A DNA stretch of 64,000 nucleotides from Deuterostichococcus epilithicus (taxonomy: Eukaryota; Chlorophyta; Trebouxiophyceae; Prasiolales; Stichococcaceae). The translations under genes were made by a program, and so were the position numbers. Shown piece by piece: positions 55,769 through 64,000 of the stretch. Each line of letters starts with the position of its first letter. Position 1 is the stretch's first letter. The notes below the pieces were generated by a model. That model was not told where the DNA came from and did no database searches. It saw nothing but the letters and a program-made list of their open reading frames with translations. The DNA lies in assembly GCA_033439295.1 (NCBI GenBank), contig JAVTLE010000010.1:744001-808000 (forward strand), given 5' to 3'.

Positions 55769-58144
55769 CTACGAGCGCATGCCGTGCTCGCGGGCGATCT
55801 CCTTCTCGCGCTTGCGGGTCTTCGCCTGCGACTTGGGGCCCATGATGCCGCCGCCCCAGTTGACGCGCGGGCCGTCGTTGTAGGTCTGCTTGACCGACTC
55901 CACCAGCTTGGCGAACTCGCGCTGGTCCTCGTTCTTGACGACCGTCAGCGCCAGCGCCGTCGCCGTCTTCTTGTGCACCACCTGCCCCAGGCGCGCCTTG
56001 CCCTGCGCGCAGACAAGGAGTTTCGCTTCGCCAGACGAGCTCGACGGGAGAGGCTGAAGCGGGAACGAGACCTCTCGCCGACGCTGCGACACACGCTGCC
56101 GCAGCATCTCGCATTGAAGGCGCAAGGTGACATGCACAGCTGCTCACACAAGCCACTGAAATCCATCGAGGCTGCACCACGATGAGCGGGGGCTGCAAGG
56201 AGGTGGCTTCAGCAACACACCTTGACGATGCAGTAGGGCACGCCCATCTTCTTGCACAGCGCGGGCAGCCACACGACCAGCTCCACCGGGTCCACGTCGT
56301 GCGCGATGGCCACCAGCTGCAGCACACATTGGCGACCGTCTGCGCTGTTTGTGTGTTTCAACATGTGTTTTTGCGAACAGTATGCAGCACGTAGATATAT
56401 ATGCGTTTGTATGGTGTCGCTGTCACTGAACAACATGTGGCTTGACACGAGGCACGCCAGTCAGCTGTGCAAGCGGTGGGGCGGCCGAGGCAGCCACCAC
56501 CCCGAAGTCTGCCAGCCCTGAGATCGAGAGCAGACCGGTGACTGACACTGCACTGCACTGCAGGACAGCACGGCGAGGGTCGACTGCCCACCTGCGCCTT
56601 GCCGTTCTCCACGAGCGTGGTGATGTGGTTGATGCCGTACTTGACGACGACGGGCTTCTTCTTGTCGCCCTCGGCGCCCTTCTCCCGTGCCTCTGCCTCG
56701 CCCAACAGCCGCGCCTTCTTTGCCGCCTTGTCCTCGGGCCTGCCACACAGTGGGCGTGCAGCTTTGCCTGTCTGACTTCATTTGATGATGATCTTGCCAG
56801 GTTCGCCAGGGGGGCTTATCCTGGGAGCCATCCGCCTGCCAGCAGCTGAGCCACGACCCAAAATGCCGAACTCCGCCCTGCGTCAGCAGCTGCTGCTATG
56901 CCAAGTGGCTGCCTACGGCTGCCACTTGTATCATCGACAAGCCAGTGTGCCTGTCTGCTGCAAGTTAGCTTTCAAACAGAGCACCACGACCACCGTGCAC
57001 TACACAAGCTTGCAGCTGGACGCCGAGGAGTCACGGCAGCCCCAGCTCCGCCATTCCTCTTCCCCTGGTGGCCCCGCCGGACATGCCCCTCAAATCAATG
57101 CCTCGCCAAACGAAAACTGTCTTGGCAGGCGGCCCAGGCGCGTGATGAGGGCAAATTGTGTCTTATCGACAGCACCCAACTCAGTTGCCTGCTCGGGTGG
57201 CTGCCGGGACGTGTGATGTCAGGCTGCGTCTCGCTGACAGCGCCCAACCAAACTGCCTGCTCTGGTGGCTGCTTGCCGATTCTGCTGCGAGGCAAGGGCT
57301 GGGCGCAAGTCACAGACCCACCTGTACTTGAGCAGCAGCTTGAAGAGCGTCTGCGCTGTGTTCTTATCCAGTGTCTTCGTGAAGCGGTTCAGCGCCGGCG
57401 GCACCTTCAGCCGCTGGTTCAGCACCCTCCGCTGCCGCTGCAGCCGCACATACTTTGGCCACTTCACAAAGCGGTGCAGGTCCGCCTTTGGCGGGGGGGC
57501 TGCGCCGACACCTGCACGATCACATGAGATTTGTTTATTACTATGATGCTGCAGGGCTGAGCAGGCGGCCTCATGCCAACCATGTCATGCTAGCTAGGGA
57601 GCAGCATGGTACGCCGCACGAGAGCGGTGCCGGCATACAGCAAACACTCTGCGCGGCCCCCTCAAAACGGCGGCAGCTCACCGAAGGTCTTCGTCCGCTT
57701 CTCGAACAGCGGGTTGACAGGCTTCGCGGGCGCCGCGGCCTGCAGTGCGGGTGCGTGCATGTTTCAGAGTGTTCGCATCCCTTTTTTCTGCTCCATCTGC
57801 CAGCCAATCGGCAACAAGGGCAGAAACGCCGAGCCCTCCGCACGCTGCCTCACCTTCTTGACCGCGGCAGGGGCGGGCGCCACACGCTTCTTGCCGCCCT
57901 TGGGAGCCTGCAGACGAGATTGGTAACAAGTCAGCTCCTCACTCGTAGCAGCTCAACATGGTGGAGCCTGTGTCAAGTACCGGGAGCCTGGCGAGAGGCT
58001 GCAGGCGCTTCTGAGCATGGCGGCCACGTATCGCGTTGCCCCAGGCCAGTTCCAGGCTCCAGGCAACATCCACAGCATACTCGAGACACTGTGCAGACCG
58101 CTCGATCATGGCAGGGCACGGCATAAGGCCGGCACACGCACCAT
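55769..58144 (-). CDS. RPL7A: 60S ribosomal protein eL8 (L7a)
   Basis: eL8 is a cytosolic large-subunit protein of the L7Ae RNA-binding family. Exons in order read [18 protein letters not shown] (edge 57907), [118 protein letters not shown] and [20 protein letters not shown]. They end [22 protein letters not shown] at a TAG at 55769-55771. The whole L7Ae kink-turn domain is present. The exon at 57907 begins with Ala, so the start Met must be in an earlier exon. A good candidate is the ATG at 58144-58142, which is followed at once by a GTGCGT donor; ribosomal protein genes often split just after the Met. That start is inferred. Confidence 0.93.
57140..57278 (-). repeat. Diverged tandem duplication inside an eL8 intron
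   Basis: Two units of about 69 bases (57140-57208 and 57210-57278) share blocks such as ACAGC(A/G)CCCAAC and CTGCCTGCTC(G/T)GGTGGCTGC. It is a local duplication within the intron and, unlike the exon-edge echoes, does not copy a splice site. Confidence 0.8.
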
Positions 58145-58739
58145 CCTACTGACACGCCGCGCTCCTGCGGCCTACGCGCGAGCTGGTGAAAGGACCGAGC
58201 CCGTCGCGCTGCAGCGTGATGGCCTGCGGCTGCCACAAGGGGTTTAGGAAGGAAACTCGCTCTTGAGGGGACTCTCGTGGTCCTGACTTTTAGGGTCCGC
58301 TGTGGTCCACCTGCACCTGCAAATGCGGCTGAACAGCGGAGCGCCCGCAGCTGGCAATGCAGCCGCGGCAGCTTCGATGCGCAGGGTCGGTGTGACTGAA
58401 TCTGCTGCTGCCAGCGCCTCGTCCCCTTCGTCAGGGCAACCGTCAGTGGTTAGCACTTGGCAACTTGCCTTTGACGGCGGTAAGCGCAAGCGGCCCCAAA
58501 CCCCTACCCCCACCCTAGGGTAAGTTATGGTGACAGCAAATCATGATGGACGGCTGTTAGAAAGGGGTTCTGGGGTCTTTGTTCAAGAGAAAGTTGCGAT
58601 TGCAGGCGGTCAGAGCCATCAGCTGTCCATTATGACCTTCAGGGAGGGGCAAACCGGCCCGCGCCTCCGAGGGCACGATCGAGCCTTAAACGCTCATGAG
58701 GGCCCCAGAGCGAGGTGCAAACCGCCAAGCTTTTGTTTT
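58145..58739. other. Region between eL8 and the AGPase gene
   Basis: This holds the eL8 promoter and the 3' end of the AGPase gene. No gene was recognised. Confidence 0.45.
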
Positions 58740-61700
58740 TTACAAAACAGTCCCGTCGCTGATTTCGGCATTGCGCAAGACCGTGACGATGCCTGACCGA
58801 ATGTAGAATCCTTCGTTTTCCTTGTTGGCCTCCTCGATGCCCTCCTTGTTGACGATGTTGCAGTTCTCGCCGATGCGGGCGTTCTTGTCCACGATGGTGT
58901 TCGAGATGGTGGACCCGGCGCCAATGCCGATGGGCACTCGGCCCGCCGCCCGCAGGTCTGCCTGCTGCTTGTCCGACTCGTAGTAGTCCGCGCCCATGAT
59001 CATGGCGTCCTGCAGGCAGTGATGGGCTGCTCAGGTTGATGCACCTCCAGCGGCGTGTATTGCACCCCATGTGCGACAGGCAACACCGCATGGGACACCA
59101 AGTCAATCTTCACTGTAGTATCCCCTGCTGTCTCTGAACGTCTGCCAGCCGGCTTGTCCACAGGATCAGAACATGGAGGAGAGCAGGGGGTGTATCACTG
59201 GATTACAGCAGGTAACCCACAGCAGGTGCAGCACGGGCACAGGCGCTCACCCGGATGGTGACGCCCTTGCCGATGCGCGAGCGCAGGCCGATGATGGCAT
59301 TCTCCACAATGGACTCCTCCAGGTACGCCCCGTGGCTCACGATGGCGTCCGACACCTTGCACTTCACGATCTTGGCCGGCGGCAGGAAGCGCGGCGAGGT
59401 GTAGATCGGCGAGTGCGGGTCGTAGAACTCGAACCGCGGGGGCTGCATGCGCGGGGAGGAAGCATGTCAGCTCGCCTGCATGCGATGGCTTTGCGGACCA
59501 ACAGGTTCCTCGACAACCGGGTGTGCCAAGCTGCCAGAAGTCTACCCTGACACGTCTGTGAGCTCTTGCGGCACCCTCACCCCTATGTCCTCTGTCAGCC
59601 AGACCTCTGATTACTGACAGGAGCGCACCTGGGCTGCCAGAGCCAGGTTGGCCTCGAAGAAGGACTTGATGGTGCCAATGTCCTCCCAGTAGTCGTTGAA
59701 TAGGTACGCCTGCACCTTGTAGCCGTCGTTGGCGGCCCACGGGATGATCTCGCCGCCAAAGTCGTTGGCCTGGGGTGTGCGGAGGCATCTCTGTGAAGCT
59801 CTGAGGGGACACAATGTTCTTCCAAGTGGCTTTGCCAGGATGGTTGATGTGAGAGCGAGCGCTGTTACACAGTGACAGCAGGCCTGTGCCCTGTGCTTCG
59901 AAGATACGGCTTGAAGGGACTCTGCACCAGTCGCCCAGGAGCTCAGCAGACAACCGCGCGCCGGCGACTGGATTAGGCACCAGAATAAATTCATCAACGT
60001 TGACCGGCACCTGGGGGTACTTGTCGCGCAGCAGCTTTGTGAGCACGTCCTTCTTGAACACGTAGATGCCCATGGACGCGATGTACGGCTTCTCCTTGGC
60101 CTCGTTCGGCCCCAGACCTGCGGCAGCCAGCAGCGAGTCCGAAATCCAAGCAGCAGTTGGGATGCGCCTTGGGCTGCACATTACACGCGCTCTGGCGGCA
60201 CCAGCTTGAGCATTCTGCAGCCGGTGCACCTCTCGACTCTGGCATGAAGAAGCATGCCGGGCGGGCTCTGCTGCATGGACAACGGAAGCTGACATGTAAT
60301 CGGAATTCTCACCCAGGATGGTAGTGTCCACCGCCATGGCCTTGAGCGCGTCGCCCTTCGGCTTTTCTGCAAAGTCCTGCAGGTAACACAAGGCCATGAG
60401 ACGAGCCTGGCGCCTCAGTCGTACAGGCAGTGGACGGCACCACGATGCAACACTGCCGAAGCATGCCACTCTGCTGTGTTCTGGAGGTGCGCCATGTGTT
60501 GAGGCCGCACAAGTGCGCAGCTGCAGACACGCGCGCAGCCAAAGTCATCGCTGCTAACTCACAATGACGTCGCCCTCGTCATTGATCTTCATGAGGCCGA
60601 AGTCCTGTGCGCGCTCGTCGTCGCACGGCAGGCAGCCCAGGGTAATGTCCGCGTCCGTCTCCCGGTGGTGCTCTACGAACTTCAGGTAGTCCATGCGGTA
60701 CCTGGTCGGCAGCAGCAGAGTGCGTTGACTTTGGCTGCAAAGAGTGCAACCGGTTCAGCTGTGCAGGGACAGTCGTGGAAACCCTGGCGAGTACATTGTG
60801 CTGAGACAAAGTGTTCCGCGTATCCACGATCAGCACTGCCGATGCATGCTGCCGTTCCTCCAATGACATGATACCGGGTTGCGGCTGCCACAGCACACCG
60901 CATCTACACTAGGTTCCGGCAGGTGTTGCGCACAGGTGGTCGCCCGACAGGATGACGATGTCCTGCACGATGCGGTTCTTGACATCGTCGAACATCCAGT
61001 TGTACTGCCGCACGGCGTCAGCAGTTCCCTGCAACACACAGGAAAAGACGGTGATATGATTGTAATATTTCTAGAGACAATTTGTCATGTCCTGGTTGTG
61101 TAGATTTGCAATGTCACCAGGGGTTGGCTTGGGTGCCCTCACGTGGTGAACAGCTCATGTAACTGTCTGATTGTGGGAACTGCGAAGATTGCACACTGCA
61201 ACAGACGTGTGCAACTCCCGCGCCGCTGGACGCTGACCATGACATCATTCCTCCATGCCTGCGCAGCAAGTACTGCGACTTCTACTACGCAACGCTGTTG
61301 CCGGCCATACTACAGCAAAGCGGTGCAAAGCAGCGAGCCGCAGGACTCACGGCGCATTGTCAGAGCTGGCCACAGCAGTGGGCCCCTACTGCCATGGGCA
61401 TGGCATTGCTGACTGTCCAGCACTTCTGGATTTGGTCAGGCAGCCAGCGCTGCGCAGCGAAGACAGATGGTGTGCGGTGTGACTTGTTATCTGACAAAAT
61501 ATCAGAGTAATGGTAGCGGAACGCACGATGCGAAATTGCTTTGCCGCCGGCATCGGTCACCAACGGCAATGCATCTGCCGCCACAGTCCTCAGCGTCCAC
61601 TGCCAGGGTCATAGCGTCAACACCTCGACTGCCTGCCGCTTCTGGGACTATGCCGCCTGGGGTGCGGTGCGGCGCTTCATCAACGCCAACAAGCAGGCCA

Positions 61701-62491
61701 ACAGCACGAGATTTGCTCGGAGGAGGGAGCGAGGATCACGACTGGTTTGGCGCTGGCTGGGAGACGTGCAGCAGCAGGAGGTGCCTGCCCAACGCCCGTG
61801 CACGCCTTCTGATGATTCTCACACTAGGCATTGAGCCTTGGGTGTAAGCTGTAGAAGAAGATGGCTGTGTGTGATGAAAGAGGGAGGGCGCAGAACACTC
61901 ACTTGGAACCATTCTTTGTCCTTGGGCGTCTGCGTGGCCGCCAACACCTCCACGAAGCCGTCGCCACCGAACTTCACGCCATTGCCAAAGTTGTAGGTGC
62001 GCGCCAGATGCCGGTTGAGCGAGGTAGAGTTGAATTGTGTCAGCACGTAGATTTTGCTGATGCCGCTGTTGATGCAGTTGCTCATGGGCACGTCGATGAG
62101 CCGGTAAGCGCCACCAATTGGCACTGCCGGCTTCGCTCGCTGCTTCGTGAGCGGGTACAGCCGGCTGCCGGCGCCGCCACCGAGAATGATGGCTGCGCCA
62201 CAGCAGAAATCGGCTCCTCAATCCAGCGCAGTACGGCGCGCTGATTGTCGCGTGGCAAGCGCAGCAGTCGTCAGAATCGGACCGGCAGGAGGAGTATATT
62301 CCGTCGCGCCGGCGCCACATATGCGCCTCACCTGCTATGCTGCTCGACACCGACCGCATCGAGTTGTTCATCTGAGCTTCTCGCTCGATCACCGCCTTCA
62401 CCGGCAGGACAGCGGACGACCTGCGGTCCAGCAGCAGTGCGCAGTACTTGAAGGGCGCGCATGTTACACCATCATCTGCTGCCCCATCAAG
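58740..62491 (-). CDS. ADP-glucose pyrophosphorylase large subunit, 5' exon missing
   Basis: AGPase joins glucose 1-phosphate and ATP into ADP-glucose, the committed step of starch synthesis in the plastid. The nucleotidyltransferase domain runs [82 protein letters not shown] and [40 protein letters not shown] and [20 protein letters not shown] follow. The beta-helix part has [20 protein letters not shown] and [11 protein letters not shown]. The end, [20 protein letters not shown] then DGTVL, with a TAA at 58740, resembles large subunits (Chlamydomonas STA1) more than small ones (STA6). An exon join (SSSIA with AIILGGG) is in frame. Upstream of the Met at 62371 the frame stays open to a stop at 62494 without another Met. 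A transit-peptide exon further right is therefore expected but was not found. Confidence 0.92.
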
Positions 62492-63258
62492 TCAGCTGCA
62501 TCCGAATAAGATCTGCATCGATAGATAAATTCAAAACATTCATGCGGAGACGCTCTCAACAGCAAAGCGATCGGCCGGCGGTGGGTTGATCTGATAGTTC
62601 AGGTGCACAGACTGCTACGAGAGGCTCACCGCTGTCGTGCACATGATCGCTGCTTAGCGCTCTGCAGGCCTGTTCCGCCCAGGCATTGCGAGAAGCCGCT
62701 GCCTCTGAGCTGCTGGTGTGCGCTGCTGCTTTTGAGACTGCACGTCCGGTGGTGTGCAGCGACTGGAGGCGCGAAGGCCCCTGCCGTCGCCATCTCCCCG
62801 CAGTCGCGTCAGAGAAATGCGATCACTCTCACAATGCGTGGTTGTCGCGCGGCAACCATTCACCCGGTACAGCCAAGATCGGTCAGCCTGTGAGGCGCTG
62901 CGAGGAGCTGAATAGAAATCGGTTTCAGGGGACCAGGCATGCGCCAAAAGGAAAAGTATCCACGGGTGGCAGGCTCGCTTGTTGCAGGGGCATGCATCTG
63001 CCGCCGAAAGCGCCCACGCGCCAGCGAGATCATCAGGCAGTTGTGGCCGGACGAGTCGCTGCCCCTGCTGGCGGTACCCCTCTTGGGTTTGGCGGCCTCT
63101 CGCCGGCCGGGTCTCAAATTCGCGCACGGCCTGCTGTGAGGCGGTGCAGCGGCTGCACAGCCTCGTGATCGCCCTGAAACAGACATCCAGCTTGTGCTGA
63201 GCGGCCTCAAGGTGTCCCTGCCGCCTTGTGAGGCAGGCAGAGGCGTCGAAGGGCCAGC
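62492..63258. promoter_or_regulatory. Divergent region between AGPase and the STE20-like kinase
   Basis: It should contain the AGPase transit-peptide exon and promoter and the kinase promoter. Reverse frames with starts at 63127 and 63210 are possible first exons, but neither has a convincing donor joined in phase. No known element was recognised. Confidence 0.4.
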
Positions 63259-63896
63259 ATGGCCGAAGGTGGACTGAAGCCCACGCTGGGCTCCAGGTCC
63301 ATGAGCAACCTGCTAGCTGCCGGGAGAAAGTAAGCTGCTTCTCAAACCTCCAGCTATAACGCCTTCTGCCTCCCTGTCACCCGCTGCGGGTCGGCATGCT
63401 CCAGAATTCAGCGGCGCGCCCCTGCGGCAAAGCTGTGCAATGCGCTGCATGCCGCCCATTTGCGGGCCTCTTGCCTTCAAGCCACCGAAAGACAGATGCC
63501 GCATGAACACGTAAGCAAGTCACATGGCATGTCACCTTCCAGTCGATCCTTCACAAATGACCTTCATGTGGTGGCGCCAACTGGAGCTGCCTTGATGCAA
63601 CTCTTACTAAAGCAATGCGCAACGCCGCTGCAGGGAGTATCCGACGACCGCCGACTCTTACGAGCTGCTCGAGGAGTGTGGCCGCGGCGTGAGCGCTACG
63701 GTGAGGCAGCAAGCAGACCATGAAGGGCGCCCCTGAAGTTGTCGCTGCCTGCCTGCCTGCCTGCGTCATCATCCCCCAAAACAACGCCCAGCAAGCCTGA
63801 CCTTGCATTGCGCAGGTGTGGCGGGCGCGGTGCAAACCGTACGATGAGATTGTCGCGGTGAAGCTGATGGACCTCGAGGCGGTCAACTGCAGCCTC
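63259..63896 (+). CDS. STE20-like serine/threonine kinase, N-terminal part cut by the window edge
   Basis: Three exons are certain from phase and motif. Exon 63259-63329 encodes MAEGGLKPTLGSRSMSNLLA and ends AGRK. Exon 63634-63700 encodes EYPTTADSYELLEECGRGVS and AT. Exon 63816-63896 encodes VWRARCKPYDEIVAVKLMDL and EAVNCSL, ending at a GTGAGC donor. Joins are in phase throughout. The glycine-rich loop is GRGVSATVW and the catalytic Lys is in VAVKLMD. The sequence YPTTADSYELLEECGRGVSA fits the plant STE20/SPAK-OSR1-related kinases such as BLUS1. The rest of the kinase lies beyond base 64000. Confidence 0.88.
63746..63764 (+). repeat. Short TGCC microsatellite
   Basis: Nearly five units of TGCC lie in an intron of the STE20-like kinase. 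Confidence 0.95.
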
Positions 63897-64000
63897 GTGA
63901 GCATCTGGAACCTCAGCATATGTAGACGGGCGCTGACCCGTTTGAACTGCGGTGTCGAACTGTGCATTCCTGCTGAAATTGTGTGCGGAACCCCCTACCA

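Noticed and set aside
55026-56327. A 433-codon open reverse frame
   Set aside because: It crosses eL8 exons in the wrong frame and has no family likeness. The true eL8 exons explain the coding signal.
58740-62491. AGPase small subunit
   Set aside because: The C-terminal EGFYIRSGI segment and other stretches match large subunits better.
1-64000. CRISPR array, bacterial operons or viral insert
   Set aside because: Genes are intron-rich and eukaryotic throughout. No regularly spaced repeats, phage genes, reverse transcriptase, integrase or capsid motifs were seen.

Overview
This 64 kb window is nuclear DNA of a green alga, most likely a trebouxiophyte such as Chlorella or a relative. The evidence is a GC-rich sequence, about fifteen protein genes broken by many short GT-AG introns, and a gene set with plant-type plastid functions: a LPA1/REP27-like photosystem II assembly factor, the large subunit of ADP-glucose pyrophosphorylase, alpha-glucan water dikinase and a LepA/EF4 factor. 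The species cannot be fixed from the sequence alone. No tRNA, rRNA, CRISPR array, intact transposon or virus-like element was recognised.

Layout from left to right: a possible 3' tail of an unknown gene (2-328, +); a very large low-complexity protein of unknown function (736-7728, +); a geranylgeranyl-reductase-family flavoprotein with an N-terminal membrane anchor (8310-12089, -); a capping-enzyme-type RNA triphosphatase-like phosphatase with a possible prenylation box (12641-15713, +); a small coiled-coil protein (about 17651-18660, +); mitochondrial D-2-hydroxyglutarate dehydrogenase (18940-23210, -); a rhodanese plus dual-specificity phosphatase protein (from 23856, +), followed with no clear gene break by an RS-rich FHA-domain protein ending at 27878; LPA1/REP27 (28089-31281, -); CPSF30 (31838-33171, +); alpha-glucan water dikinase (about 34183-45716, +); LepA (47113-53409, -); TIM23 (53602-54914, +); ribosomal protein eL8/L7a (55769-about 58144, -); AGPase large subunit (58740-about 62490, -); and the start of a STE20-like kinase (63259 onward, +). 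Genes are mostly head-to-head or tail-to-tail, so promoters and 3' ends are shared or close.

Two genes act on starch: AGPase makes ADP-glucose for synthesis, and GWD phosphorylates glucan to open it for breakdown. LPA1/REP27 and LepA serve plastid protein assembly and translation. TIM23 and D-2-hydroxyglutarate dehydrogenase are mitochondrial. CPSF30, the capping-type phosphatase and the RS/FHA protein belong to RNA processing or signalling.

The most striking pattern is not a gene. At least eight introns in five unrelated genes carry a diverged copy of the neighbouring exon edge, splice site included, about 90 to 150 bases away inside the intron. These 'exon-edge echoes' look like a genome-wide local duplication process that could create introns, decoy splice sites or poison exons. 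Other points to check are a possible rhodanese-DSP-RS-FHA fusion, a telomere-like repeat that begins at a splice donor, and a CaaX box on an RNA-triphosphatase-like protein. Exon joins were inferred by eye from frame, splice dinucleotides and remembered family sequences; no search or transcript data were available.
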